DNA of 64,000 nucleotides from positions 17,017 to 81,016 of the forward strand of contig WYDT01000031.1 of assembly GCA_013122435.1 (NCBI GenBank), given 5' to 3'. A model generated the notes under the pieces. That model was not told the origin of the DNA. It did not search any database and was given only the letters and a program-made list of their open reading frames with translations. Position numbers and translations under genes: made by a program. The number at the start of each line of letters is the position of its first letter. The stretch's first letter is position 1. Positions 42,587 to 51,702 of this stretch are shown here, piece by piece. This stretch comes from Chloroflexi bacterium AL-N1. GTDB taxonomy: Bacteria > Chloroflexota > Chloroflexia > Chloroflexales > Roseiflexaceae.

Positions 42587-42837
42587 CAGGCCCCCACAAT
42601 AATTAACACAATCACCAGAATGACAAGTATGATAGCCACACTCAATAACAAACTGCTTCCTGCAACCATCTGCCCATGTCGACGATGGAGCATCTCACCA
42701 CGCTCACGACGTTCAGGATAGAGTGGTTCGAGGCCAACAACACGGTGTAGCCACCAGGAACGCGCACAGTAGACATATTCACCTACTTCACTGGCACGAA
42801 TAGTCTGACGTTTTTTAGTTGTTTTGTGTTCACCCAA
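42586..42837 (-). CDS. Cas4-like nuclease, N-terminal half with TM anchor
   Basis: 83 residues. RASEVGEYVYCARSWWL (C24) matches the N-terminal Cas4/Dna2 region that gives the first [4Fe-4S] cysteine, and GEMLHRRHG (H51, H54) matches its following motif. A single transmembrane helix (60-82) ends the protein, where a soluble Cas4 would go straight into its nuclease core. The next gene begins with a transmembrane helix and then that core. If residue 1 is cytoplasmic, both soluble parts end up inside the cell. TTG start with AGGA upstream, 17 bp after rseP, so it should be transcribed with the rpsB-rseP genes. Confidence 0.75.
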   Translation of the reverse strand: MGEHKTTKKRQTIRASEVGEYVYCARSWWLHRVVGLEPLYPERRERGEMLHRRHGQMVAGSSLLLSVAIILVILVIVLIIVGA

Positions 42838-42854
42838 AACTTTTTCCTACCAGA

Positions 42855-43958
42855 CTAGCCACCAGGAAGCACGGGTTGTCCACTGATCCAGTTGGCAACA
42901 TCAGAAATAGTTACTACCACCATAAGACCCAGGACCATGATAAAGCCCACTGCATGGACCATGGCTTCTTTTTCAGGTGGTATCTTTTTCCCACGCCGCA
43001 CAATCTCAATCAACGAGAACATAATATGGCTGCCATCCAGCGCAGGAATGGGCAACAAATTGATGACAAACAGATTCAGACTAATCAGTGCTGTCCAATA
43101 CCAAAAGCCCGTTAGTCCCTCGCGTTCAATAATCTCACCGGTACCACGTGCGATACCCACGACTCCGGCGACCCCACCTTCAGGTGGATCACTCTGACCG
43201 AAAAGGCCACCAATCAACTGCCCGATGCCATCCATAAACAAACCCAGAACCACAAATGTTCTGGTAAAACCCATGCCAATGGCCTGTAATGGACCAACCT
43301 GTTCTATCTCGTTGACATAGAGAATACCCAGACCAACACGATCTATACCATCTTCGGTGGTCCATGGCCCAGGGGTAACCTCAAGTGTCACAAGTTCTCC
43401 ATCACGTTCTACCACCACATCAATGGGGGTACCCGCATTTCCTTCTGCCACAGCCGTAACAGCCGCAGTATCACCAGGTTCGATAGTGACTCCATCAAAT
43501 TCCATAAGTCGATCACCAGATGCAAAACCGGCAGCATCTGCTGGTGTACCCTCATAGACAGTATCGATCACTGTATCGACCGTAGAAGCCCCATTGACGG
43601 CAATCAGACCAGCAAAAATAACAAATGTCAGTACGAGATTCATCAACGGTCCTGCAATCAGAACCAGAATTTTTTTCCAGGGCGCCGCCAGGGCTAAACT
43701 ACCCACACCATAGATCTCCTCACCTTCACCACCAAAACGAACAAACCCCCCAATCGGGAGCCAATTAAGGGTGTATTTGACACCCTCATGTTCGAAGAGG
43801 GTTACTGCGCGTGGAGGGTATCCGATCCCAAATTCATCCACTTTAATGCCTAGCCGACGAGCCGTGAGAAAATGGCCTAGTTCATGCACCAACACTAACA
43901 GCCCTAACATAAAGATAAAGGCTGTCATAGTGACCAGGCCACCGATAAAGCTATCCAA
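42855..43958 (-). CDS. rseP: Site-2 zinc metalloprotease RseP
   Basis: 367-residue intramembrane protease. The zinc site is HELGH (H25, E26, H29) in the first helix. A PDZ domain (GTPADAAGFASGDRLMEFDG) lies in the middle, and the third motif NLLPIPALDGSHI supplies the Asp ligand. Four helices are visible. The family cleaves anti-sigma factors and signal peptides within the membrane. TTG start with AAGGAG 8 bases upstream. It lies between cdsA and the Cas4-like pair; the uppS-cdsA-rseP order is widespread. Confidence 0.94.
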   Translation of the reverse strand: MDSFIGGLVTMTAFIFMLGLLVLVHELGHFLTARRLGIKVDEFGIGYPPRAVTLFEHEGVKYTLNWLPIGGFVRFGGEGEEIYGVGSLALAAPWKKILVLIAGPLMNLVLTFVIFAGLIAVNGASTVDTVIDTVYEGTPADAAGFASGDRLMEFDGVTIEPGDTAAVTAVAEGNAGTPIDVVVERDGELVTLEVTPGPWTTEDGIDRVGLGILYVNEIEQVGPLQAIGMGFTRTFVVLGLFMDGIGQLIGGLFGQSDPPEGGVAGVVGIARGTGEIIEREGLTGFWYWTALISLNLFVINLLPIPALDGSHIMFSLIEIVRRGKKIPPEKEAMVHAVGFIMVLGLMVVVTISDVANWISGQPVLPGG

Positions 43959-44168
43959 AGGTGAACTCCTTCATTGTGCAGGCACCTACTGACACGAGAG
44001 GAAACACATATACGCACCAGAAGGTGAACACAGTCTGAATATATTCAAACCTGCTTCATATATATTCTTTATAATAGGGTAGTGTACCCCATCGACCATG
44101 GGCTGTCAACCATTTAGACAGCTCCTGCAATGTGTCGCAAAGCCAAATAATAACAGATATGGAACCTA

Positions 44169-45014
44169 CTACGTGAGGATAGTAATGCAGTAAAACAGGA
44201 CTGGAGCAACGAAGAAAAGACTATCTGCACGATCAAGTAATCCACCATGACCCGGTATGAGATGACCAGCATCCTTGAGACCCACTTGTCGCTTAAAAAA
44301 AGACTCGGCCAGATCGCCCAAAGGCCCCACAATACCACCAATCGCACCTAACAATGCACCCATCCCAAGTGAGACAGGCAGGCCAAAAATCGGTACAAAT
44401 ATGATACCCACCAGAACGGAGATCGCCATGCCACCCCAAGCCCCTTCCCATGTCTTCTTTGGGCTTAAAATAGGGGCCAATTTCCGCTGCCCAAAGGTAC
44501 GCCCCACAAAGTATGCCATCGTATCTTGTAGCCATGTAATACCAAAGACCAGGTAAATCCAGGCAGCACCAGGGGGCATAGGGAGAAAACCCAGTAAGCC
44601 ACCGTCTAAAGGGTATTCGAGTGATCGCAACAGGATAAAATGCCCCAACGCTCCGCCAATATAAAATGCTCCTGCCAGAGTCAACGCCCAATCCGCCAAC
44701 ATTTTCGAGTGCTCTTCATACCGCCGAATCTCGACCACGAGACTCACGATGATCGCACCAAACATCACCAGTAAAGTGAGATCAAATGTCACATTCAGGG
44801 ACTGTTTCAAAGCACTCGCAAGACACAATGCTACACCCACTGTATAACCAAGCATCAGACGTGGGCGATACCCTCCATGTTGGAGAATTGTATACAGCTC
44901 ACGCAAGCCCACAACAGTAAGAATAGATACTACAGTGACTACACCCCAATAGCTCCACGCAAGTGTCAGCAACAAGGGGATGAGGATAGCAGCACTCAAT
45001 AAACGTTGAAACAA
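44169..45014 (-). CDS. cdsA: Phosphatidate cytidylyltransferase
   Basis: About 281 residues, eight helices. It makes CDP-diacylglycerol from CTP and phosphatidate. The signature GDLAESFFKRQVGLKDAGHL, followed by IPGHGGLLDRADS, is complete, and SPKKTWEGAWGG is present. The start is uncertain. TTG at 45014 has AGGAG four bases upstream and leaves 7 bp after the uppS stop, giving the usual short N-terminus (FQRLLSAAILIPLLL). ATG at 45065 would overlap uppS by 44 bp with a polar extension. Confidence 0.9.
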   Translation of the reverse strand: MFQRLLSAAILIPLLLTLAWSYWGVVTVVSILTVVGLRELYTILQHGGYRPRLMLGYTVGVALCLASALKQSLNVTFDLTLLVMFGAIIVSLVVEIRRYEEHSKMLADWALTLAGAFYIGGALGHFILLRSLEYPLDGGLLGFLPMPPGAAWIYLVFGITWLQDTMAYFVGRTFGQRKLAPILSPKKTWEGAWGGMAISVLVGIIFVPIFGLPVSLGMGALLGAIGGIVGPLGDLAESFFKRQVGLKDAGHLIPGHGGLLDRADSLFFVAPVLFYCITILT

Positions 45015-45021
45015 GAAACTC

Positions 45022-45741
45022 CTAATCTTCCGAGAGGCCGCCGAATCGTCGTTTTCGCCGTCCATAGTCACGGATCGCCTGCTTTAACTGATCTGGTCCA
45101 AAGTCGGGCCAATACGTAGGCGTCGTCCAATATTCACTGTAGGCAGCCTCCCAGACGAGGAAATTTGAAAGACGCCATTCACCACTTGTACGAATAATGA
45201 GATCGGGATCAGGGACGGGGTGTGTTGAGAGATGTTCGGTGAGACACTGTTCATTAATGGCTTCAGGGGGCACACCATGTGCGATAATACTACGTACAGC
45301 ATCCACAATATCAGCACGGCCACCATAATTAAGCGCAACCGTCAGGATCAAGCGTGTGTTATCCTGGGTCAATGAGACAGCTTCACGAATTTTGTGTTGC
45401 AATACTGATGAGAGGCTTTCTATTCTACCAACATGACGCAACTGCACTTGTTCTGCGTGTAACTCCCTCAACTGACTATCAATAAACTCGCTCAATATAT
45501 TCATGAGCCCATTGACTTCTAAGCGTGGACGTTTCCAGTTTTCCGTGGAGAACGCATAGAGCGTAAGATAACGTACGCCCAGATTCACGCACTCGATCAG
45601 AATTTTACGAATATTCTCCGTACCTGCCCGATGTCCAGCAAGCCGTGGGAGGCCTCGTTGTTTTGCCCAACGACCATTCCCATCCATGATGATAGCAATA
45701 TGTTCTGGTACTTTGAGGATTTCTTGCTGTTCCGACGTCAT
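45022..45741 (-). CDS. uppS: Isoprenyl (undecaprenyl) diphosphate synthase
   Basis: 239 residues, cis-prenyltransferase that makes the C55 carrier lipid for wall synthesis. IIMDGNGRWAKQRGLPRLAGH holds the catalytic Asp20, with TLYAFSTENWKRP, GGRADIVDA and PDLIIRTSGEWRLSNFLVWEAAYSE all typical. The ribosome site is weak. A hairpin (45804-45821) lies between frr and this gene. Confidence 0.95.
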   Translation of the reverse strand: MTSEQQEILKVPEHIAIIMDGNGRWAKQRGLPRLAGHRAGTENIRKILIECVNLGVRYLTLYAFSTENWKRPRLEVNGLMNILSEFIDSQLRELHAEQVQLRHVGRIESLSSVLQHKIREAVSLTQDNTRLILTVALNYGGRADIVDAVRSIIAHGVPPEAINEQCLTEHLSTHPVPDPDLIIRTSGEWRLSNFLVWEAAYSEYWTTPTYWPDFGPDQLKQAIRDYGRRKRRFGGLSED

Positions 45742-45803
45742 AGTTGTTCTTGTATTCTACATCAGATTGGCGACACCAGTAGCGCAAAACAAGCGACAGG
45801 CAG

Positions 45804-45821
45804 CCACCCCACAAAGGGTGG
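45804..45821 (-). terminator. Weak hairpin between frr and uppS
   Basis: CCACCC and GGGTGG with a 6-base loop; a TTGTTTTG stretch follows some 15 bases later on the minus strand. It may be a partial terminator or a stability element. Confidence 0.3.
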
Positions 45822-45849
45822 GCCAATCGCACATTTGCATACCGTAGCT

Positions 45850-46407
45850 TTAGACTTCCATCACCTCAGCCTCTTTGGTCTCACCAATCTGATCCATCTC
45901 ACGTGTATAACGATTAGTTATATCCTGAACCCGCTCTTGTGCACGGTGATGCTCATCTTCCGAGATCTGCTTGTCGCTTTCAAGTTGTCGTAATTCATCG
46001 AGCGCATCACGTCGAATATTCCGTAGCGCGACTTTGCTTTCCTCAACCCGCGAACGCACCTGTTTTGTCAGATCACGGCGGCGTTCTTCGGTAAGTTGTG
46101 GAATTGCCAGACGAATGGTCCGCCCATCGTTAGAAGGGTTGATACCAAGCTCTGAGTTTTGAATAGCCTTCTCAATATCTTTAATCGTACTGGCATCGTA
46201 TGGCTGCACCAGCAACATGCGCGCCTCTGGAACACTGATACCTGCTAACTGATTCAGTGGCATCGACGTACCATATGCGTCAACCGACAGATGTTCCACA
46301 AGCGCTGGTGATGCACGTCCAGTTCGAATGGTCGCTAAATTATGACGTAACGCCTCAACCGATTTTTTCATACGTGCTTCGGATTCTCGTAAGACATCGT
46401 CTACCAT
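45850..46407 (-). CDS. frr: Ribosome recycling factor
   Basis: 185 residues, exactly the family length. It splits the post-termination ribosome together with EF-G. LRHNLATIRTGRASPALVEHL, then PEARMLLVQPYDASTIKDIEKAI and LGINPSNDGRTIRLAIPQLTEERR are diagnostic. The ATG at 46407 has GAGGT 5 bases upstream; an earlier GTG (46419) is less likely. It follows pyrH by 36 bp. Confidence 0.97.
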   Translation of the reverse strand: MVDDVLRESEARMKKSVEALRHNLATIRTGRASPALVEHLSVDAYGTSMPLNQLAGISVPEARMLLVQPYDASTIKDIEKAIQNSELGINPSNDGRTIRLAIPQLTEERRRDLTKQVRSRVEESKVALRNIRRDALDELRQLESDKQISEDEHHRAQERVQDITNRYTREMDQIGETKEAEVMEV

Positions 46408-46443
46408 AATCAACCTCACATTACTCGCCAGATGTGCATCTAG

Positions 46444-47187
46444 CTATACAATCGCAGATCGGCTATCATGTTTGCTAATGAGTGTCCCAACATACTCGCC
46501 CAGCACAATACGTTCAATATTCCCGGCCTTCATGGAGTCAAACACAATAATAGGGATATCATTATCTAAACAAAAAGTCAATGCGGTACTGTCCATTACG
46601 GCCAGACCACGACTGAGGGCATCCATATAGGTAATATGGTCAAAGCGAGTCGCCGTTGGATCTTGACGTGGGTCGGCAGTATACACACCATCAACCCCAT
46701 GCTTGGCCATCAAGATCACTTCTGCATGGACTTCAGCCGCACGAAGCGCCGCAGCTGAGTCGGTTGAGAAATACGGGTTACCCGTTCCTGCGGCCAGAAT
46801 AATGACCCGACCCTTCTCAAGATGGCGGGTTGCACGACGACGAATATATGTTTCGGCCACTTCATCCATCTTAATGGCAGTCATGGCACGTGTAAAGACA
46901 CCTCGTCGTTCTAGCGCATCCTGAAGGGCCAAAGCATTAATGATGGTTGCCAACATGCCCATGTAATGGGATTGTGCATCATCCATGCCCCGTGCAATGG
47001 ATTGATTACCACGCCAGATATTTCCCCCACCGAGCACCACAGCCATTTCCACATTGTGTTCAAGGACACGTTCAATTTCCTGAGCATAGTAATCCAGCAC
47101 ATCAGCATCGATGGGATTTTGCTTATTGCCCGCAAGAGCCTCACCGCTCAACTTTAACATAACGCGGTGATATTTTGGGTTTGCCAT
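46444..47187 (-). CDS. pyrH: UMP kinase
   Basis: 247 residues. It phosphorylates UMP to UDP. KYHRVMLKLSGEALAG at the start, VLGGGNIWRG, RRATRHLEKGRVIILAAGTGNPYFSTDSAAALRA and GVDGVYTADPR all match bacterial PyrH. It lies in the conserved order between tsf and frr. Confidence 0.97.
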   Translation of the reverse strand: MANPKYHRVMLKLSGEALAGNKQNPIDADVLDYYAQEIERVLEHNVEMAVVLGGGNIWRGNQSIARGMDDAQSHYMGMLATIINALALQDALERRGVFTRAMTAIKMDEVAETYIRRRATRHLEKGRVIILAAGTGNPYFSTDSAAALRAAEVHAEVILMAKHGVDGVYTADPRQDPTATRFDHITYMDALSRGLAVMDSTALTFCLDNDIPIIVFDSMKAGNIERIVLGEYVGTLISKHDSRSAIV

Positions 47188-47271
47188 GAGCTACTCACCC
47201 CTACAATTACACAGAATACAGCACACACGAGCCGTATACGTGCGTATCTTTGCCCCATACACGCGCATTAA

Positions 47272-47802
47272 TTAGCTACCAATTTCATAGCGTGCAAAAC
47301 GCCGCACAATTACATTTTCACGTATTTTTGCGACGGCTGCTTTAATTTTGTCGTCAATCGTCTGGGATGGATCTTTGACAAATGGTTGGGCCAATAACAC
47401 GACTTCTGCATAATACTTCTCTGCTGGTTGATCGCTTGCTGCAATCTCTTCGGCAGGGACTTCATCCGTTTTGATGTAGCGTGGATTGGTGGCAGCAACT
47501 TGCAAGGCTAAATCTTTGGTTAAGTTAATAAAATCGTCTGTGCGCGCAACAAAGTCTGTCTCGCAACTTACTTCCACCATTGCAGCCATGCGATTACCCA
47601 TATGCACATAGACTTCGATACGACCTTCATGCGCTTCACGACCACTTACTTTATCACTAACTTTGAGACCTTTTTCGCGCAAGATCTCAATGGCAGCATC
47701 CATATCACCACCGGTCTGCGTGAGAATATCTTTGCTCTCTTTAATACCGGCACCAGTGCGCTCACGCAACTCTTTTACCATTTGAGCAGTTACTTCAGCC
47801 AA
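47272..47802 (-). CDS. tsf: Elongation factor Ts (short form)
   Basis: 176 residues, the short EF-Ts form with one core domain. It exchanges GDP for GTP on EF-Tu. AEVTAQMVKELRERTGAGIKE and the EVSCETDFVAR motif are present, as is QPFVKDPSQTI near the end. TTG start with AAGGAG 7 bases upstream. A terminator-like hairpin lies between it and rpsB. Confidence 0.96.
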   Translation of the reverse strand: MAEVTAQMVKELRERTGAGIKESKDILTQTGGDMDAAIEILREKGLKVSDKVSGREAHEGRIEVYVHMGNRMAAMVEVSCETDFVARTDDFINLTKDLALQVAATNPRYIKTDEVPAEEIAASDQPAEKYYAEVVLLAQPFVKDPSQTIDDKIKAAVAKIRENVIVRRFARYEIGS

Positions 47803-47886
47803 GACAGTGCTCCTTCATTACAGTATGGGCATCAAAACCCAGCATATCATTATTAATATAGCAACACAAGCACGTATGTGCAAACA

Positions 47887-47951
47887 TAAAAAACACAAAA
47901 AGAGAAGATAGGAGGCTGGGCACAGATATGGCGTCAAGACCTCCAATCTTC
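47887..47951 (-). terminator. Terminator or attenuator between rpsB and tsf
   Basis: On the minus strand GAAGATTGGAGG pairs with CCTCCTATCTTC (47904-47951), followed by TCTTTTTGTGTTTTTT. It begins 32 bases after the rpsB stop. Full termination would cut tsf and the downstream genes from rpsB, so partial read-through or a separate tsf promoter is likely. Confidence 0.7.
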
Positions 47952-47982
47952 CGTTGTGCACAGCCGTACAATCACATACTTA

Positions 47983-48855
47983 TTATGTATCGACTTCTGT
48001 AGACTTTGTTTCTACATTCGGTTCAGCTTCTGCTGTTTCTACCAGTTGTGGTATTTCTGTTGTTTCTATCGTTTGTGGTATTTCTTCGATTTCTTCGATA
48101 TCTTCAGGCGTGGGATCATAACGCCCATCACTCATCTGATCAGCCTGTGAACTCTCGCGTCGATTCTGGCCTTCCAGCGCTGCATCAGCCATACGGCTCA
48201 CCAGCAGACGAATACTACGAATAGCGTCATCGTTGCATGGAATGACATGATCAATCGGATCAGGATCACAGTTCGTATCGACCATGGCAATGATCGGAAT
48301 ACCCACTTTTACACCCTCACGAATGGCCAGTACTTCTTTATGTGGATCAACTACAAAGAGCGCACTTGGCAAACGATCCATCTTCTTAATTCCGCTGAAA
48401 ACACGGTTCAACTTCTCAATCTCTTGCTCAAGCTTTAAGCCTTCGGCCTTGGTAAGTTTGGCAAATTCACCACGATCACGTTGTTCTTCCAGATTCAGGA
48501 GATAGCGCAATCGCTGACGCATGGTAAAGAAGTTCGTGAGCGTACCACCCAGCCAACGCTGCGTTATATACAACTGACCGGAGCGCGCTGCTTCTTCTTG
48601 AATGACATCCTGAGCTTGCTTTTTGGTGCCAACAAACAAGATCTTGCCACCACCAGCAACCGTGTCGGCAATATAGTGGTATGCTTGTGTTAGGCCAATG
48701 ATCGTCTTTTGTAGATCGATGATGTGGATACCATTACGGGCGGTGAAAATGTACGATCTCATTTTGGGATTCCAGCGATTGGTCTGGTGGCCAAAATGAG
48801 CACCTGCCTCGAGCAGTGATTTGAGCGGAATAATGCGTTGTGTTCCTTGAGTCAA
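47983..48855 (-). CDS. rpsB: Ribosomal protein uS2
   Basis: 290 residues. The S2 core (LLEAGAHFGHQTNRWNPKM, NGIHIIDLQKT, ILFVGTKKQAQ, RWLGGTLTNF, PSALFVVDPHKE, IPIIAMVDTNCDPD) is followed by an acidic tail of about 50 residues rich in Glu, Thr and Ile, longer than in most bacteria. TTG start with AAAGGAG. A good promoter lies 120 bases upstream and gives a leader in which S2 autoregulation, known in other bacteria, is possible. Confidence 0.97.
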   Translation of the reverse strand: MTQGTQRIIPLKSLLEAGAHFGHQTNRWNPKMRSYIFTARNGIHIIDLQKTIIGLTQAYHYIADTVAGGGKILFVGTKKQAQDVIQEEAARSGQLYITQRWLGGTLTNFFTMRQRLRYLLNLEEQRDRGEFAKLTKAEGLKLEQEIEKLNRVFSGIKKMDRLPSALFVVDPHKEVLAIREGVKVGIPIIAMVDTNCDPDPIDHVIPCNDDAIRSIRLLVSRMADAALEGQNRRESSQADQMSDGRYDPTPEDIEEIEEIPQTIETTEIPQLVETAEAEPNVETKSTEVDT

Positions 48856-48977
48856 TTGGTTTCTCCTTTTACATGGTTTCCGCCATCCTCATCATAACGT
48901 GGGGTAACCAATGAATCTTGGCAGGAGTACCACACGCTCAGAGGATGTGTGTATTTTGATAAAACGCACCGCGACGC

Positions 48978-49006
48978 AGTATATCATACAAGCCCACTGG
49001 CGGCAA
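48978..49006 (-). promoter_or_regulatory. Promoter of rpsB
   Basis: Minus strand TTGCCG (49001-49006) and TATACT (48978-48983) with 17 bp between, giving a leader of about 115 bases before rpsB. Confidence 0.6.
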
Positions 49007-49025
49007 ATAAATTCTGTGCATACCC

Positions 49026-49874
49026 TCATGTAGCATATGCAACCAGTCCGAAAGCCTCTGGTCGACGCTTGATTCGCACAAATCCAGCTTCTTGCAGGCG
49101 ACGCACCACGCCACGTGTCACACCACTGCCTGACTTGCTACTGAGATCGCCAATATAATGAAATAAACGGCCCCCCGGCTTGAGAACACGAAAAAGCTGT
49201 TGATAGAAGACACCTGAATACAGTTCTCCAGCCAGGCTGAACGCAGGCGGATCGTGGATAATACGCGAAAATCGCTTGTCTTCCAATACCTGTACCTGTT
49301 CAAACGAATCCCCGATACGCTGTTCGATATTGGGCCGCTCAAAGAGCTGACGTGACCACGGGTTATAACGCGCAATCTCCAGAACTGTCGGGTCTAGCTC
49401 AATGGTGATTACGTGTTCAGCCGACTGTGCTGCTGCGATAGCGGTATAGCCAAGTCCTGTCGATGTATCCAGCACCTGTCCACGCAATGTACCGATAGCG
49501 CGAATCTTACGCTGGGTGTCTTCGTATGGATCGATGCCCTTGATACGATGCATGATAAAACCAGCTATTAACAGCGTCGGCGCACCTTCCGTTGGCATAA
49601 GGCTACAGAATCGGTCAAGTTGATCAGAGTATTGCTGGATTTTGTGGAGTGTATCGTCTTCAGCGATGGCATAGCAGCCCACATCGTCACGCTGAATAGT
49701 TACAATATCAGCCCATGATAACTTCTGGCCGTTGGGAAACACGACCCCTTCAGCTTCGAGGAGCACCTCAGCCCTGGACCGACCCAGATCGAGTGAGACT
49801 GATGCAGTCGTATCGTGCGTCTGGTGTGCGTTCAATAGCACCGTAGCCTGGAAATGGGAAAGTACTATGACCAC
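49026..49874 (-). CDS. COG2521-like class I methyltransferase
   Basis: 282 residues with a Rossmann SAM-binding core. The motifs DTSTGLGYTAIAAAQSAEHV, ITIELDPTVLEIARYNPWS, IIHDPPAFSLAGELYSGVF and LKPGGRLFHYIG match the COG2521 group, described mainly from archaea. HDPP stands where N6/N4 methyltransferases have (D/N)PPY, so an amino-group target is possible but not shown. GTG start, 7 bp after the stop codon of the AMP-ligase gene, so the two form an operon. The target is unknown. Transfer from archaea is possible. Confidence 0.8.
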   Translation of the reverse strand: MVIVLSHFQATVLLNAHQTHDTTASVSLDLGRSRAEVLLEAEGVVFPNGQKLSWADIVTIQRDDVGCYAIAEDDTLHKIQQYSDQLDRFCSLMPTEGAPTLLIAGFIMHRIKGIDPYEDTQRKIRAIGTLRGQVLDTSTGLGYTAIAAAQSAEHVITIELDPTVLEIARYNPWSRQLFERPNIEQRIGDSFEQVQVLEDKRFSRIIHDPPAFSLAGELYSGVFYQQLFRVLKPGGRLFHYIGDLSSKSGSGVTRGVVRRLQEAGFVRIKRRPEAFGLVAYAT

Positions 49875-49881
49875 TAAATAC

Positions 49882-51564
49882 TTACCGTTCTTTGAACTGA
49901 ACTTGAGTCCATTGAGTAAAATAATCTGTTAGACGTAGCCGTTGATATTTACCTGTTGAGGTCGCCGGGATATCCTGACCAAAGACGACCACTTTAGGAC
50001 ATTTCGCAAAGGGCATATGGGCACGGCAGTACGACAGAATATGTTCTTCAGTCAACTGTGCGCCCTCGTTCAATACCACATAGGCCCCCACTTCTTCGCC
50101 ATAGTATGTGTTTTCAAATGCGACGGCCAGACCAACCCGTACACCGGGAATACTGGAGAGAATTTCCTCGATTTCGAAAGGGCTATACTTGACACCACCA
50201 CGATTGATCAGTTCCTTGATACGCCCGGTAATGAAGAAGAAAGGCCGACCCTGTGAGTCACGCTGGACAAAACCTTCGTCGCCGCTACGAAACCAGCCGT
50301 GTTTGAATGTTTCGGCATTGGCATCTGGTCTTTGGAAATAGCCAACCATAACATTGTGGCCACGAATAACGATCTCGCCACGCTCACCCTCGGGAACTTC
50401 GTGCCCTTCAGGATCATGAATAGCCATCTCATTCGGATAAATCGGCACACCAATCGATGGGTACCCATGATGCGTCATCCAATACTGATAGGTTTCTTTT
50501 GTGAGTTCAACTGGCAAAAAACATGAGTAACAGGTTGTTTCCGATAAACCATAACCGTGGAGAATCGTCAGACCAAACTGTGCTTCAAAACGCTCAACCA
50601 GCGTGACCGCGAGTGTCCCTGCACCACAGATAAAATGACGGAAATGGCTTAGATCGTAGGTATCAATCTTTGCACCAGCCTCGCACAAGAACTGTAGAAT
50701 GGTTGGCACCAGACTTACAATATGAATGCGCTCGTCCGCAAGTCGTTGCCAGAAAGTCGATGCTTTAAATCCACGGTTGAGCACCACACTTGCGCCAACA
50801 TAAAGTGGTGCCACCAACGTCACGACAATACCGTTGACATGATGGATCGGCAAGATACACATAAGTCGCTGGTCGGCATCAATACCCTGCCAATCACAAA
50901 TACCTTTGGCGTCAACCAGCAGGTTGTATTGAATAAGTTGAACACCCTTCGGGGCACCTGTTGTGCCGGATGTGTACACTAATAAGGCTTCGTCCTCGAG
51001 ATCAGGTAGGTCAGCTACCTCAAGGGTGGTTGGTTTGGCATCAAGAGCTTTGTGCCACACAGCATCCATAACCACTACCCGCTGAATATTGGCAGCCTCA
51101 TGGCAGATACGTTCAATGCGAGTTACGTATTCAGGTCGTGCAAAGATAATACGCGCTTCGGTATTACGCAGAATAAAAGCAATACGTGCATCGTCCTCGG
51201 CGACATTCTGGGGGGCCACTGTTGCACCGATGCGCCAGCACGCAAAGTAGACACAGACCGTGTCAACATGGTTATATGCGATGGTAGCCACCCGTTCACC
51301 ACGCTGTACACCACAATCGTGCACAAGGAAATGTGCTACCTGAGCCACTCGCGCGCTAAACTGTGCATAGGTATACGTTGATTTTTTCCCTGTATCGTCA
51401 TTATAGTAGGTCAAAAATATCTTGTCTGGCTGTGTGCGTGTGTGAGTCTCCAGCACATCAGCGATATTGGCATATGGCATCATATACACATCTGGAGCAA
51501 CATGTCGAACGGTACGCGCACGCCAGATATTTGCCATGGTGTGCGATGTGGTTTCAGCAGTCAT
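49882..51564 (-). CDS. Acyl-CoA synthetase/AMP-dependent ligase
   Basis: 560-residue member of the ANL adenylating family. Motifs: LLVYTSGTTGAPKGVQL (ATP loop), LHGYGLSETTCYSC, GEIVIRGHNVMVGYFQRPD, WFRSGDEGF (ribose-binding Asp), RIKELINRGGVKYSPFEIEE (hinge), and the catalytic Lys in ATSTGKYQR. It activates a carboxylic acid as acyl-AMP and probably transfers it to CoA. The substrate is unknown. It lies just upstream of the COG2521-like methyltransferase, and a TGTTATAAT -10 lies 77 bases before its start. Confidence 0.9.
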   Translation of the reverse strand: MTAETTSHTMANIWRARTVRHVAPDVYMMPYANIADVLETHTRTQPDKIFLTYYNDDTGKKSTYTYAQFSARVAQVAHFLVHDCGVQRGERVATIAYNHVDTVCVYFACWRIGATVAPQNVAEDDARIAFILRNTEARIIFARPEYVTRIERICHEAANIQRVVVMDAVWHKALDAKPTTLEVADLPDLEDEALLVYTSGTTGAPKGVQLIQYNLLVDAKGICDWQGIDADQRLMCILPIHHVNGIVVTLVAPLYVGASVVLNRGFKASTFWQRLADERIHIVSLVPTILQFLCEAGAKIDTYDLSHFRHFICGAGTLAVTLVERFEAQFGLTILHGYGLSETTCYSCFLPVELTKETYQYWMTHHGYPSIGVPIYPNEMAIHDPEGHEVPEGERGEIVIRGHNVMVGYFQRPDANAETFKHGWFRSGDEGFVQRDSQGRPFFFITGRIKELINRGGVKYSPFEIEEILSSIPGVRVGLAVAFENTYYGEEVGAYVVLNEGAQLTEEHILSYCRAHMPFAKCPKVVVFGQDIPATSTGKYQRLRLTDYFTQWTQVQFKER

Positions 51565-51640
51565 ACTACACCTTCCGATTCATTGGTGAACGGAGCCATG
51601 AAATAGACCATAAGGACTTCGTTGCGGGGCTTGTATATGG

Positions 51641-51649
51641 ATTATAACA
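51641..51649 (-). promoter_or_regulatory. Promoter of the AMP-ligase operon
   Basis: Minus strand TGTTATAAT (extended -10) with TTTGCA 17 bp upstream (51664-51669). Confidence 0.45.
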
Positions 51650-51702
51650 AAATGTACTGTGTATGCAAACCTTTATATGGTCAGAGATTAGCGACAATGA
51701 AC

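Noticed and set aside
42074..42837. CRISPR-Cas locus
   Set aside because: A Cas4-like pair is present, but there are no direct-repeat arrays and no cas1, cas2 or effector genes in the window.
48856..48977. S2-binding leader or riboswitch before rpsB
   Set aside because: The leader length is suitable, but I could not identify a defined structure by eye.
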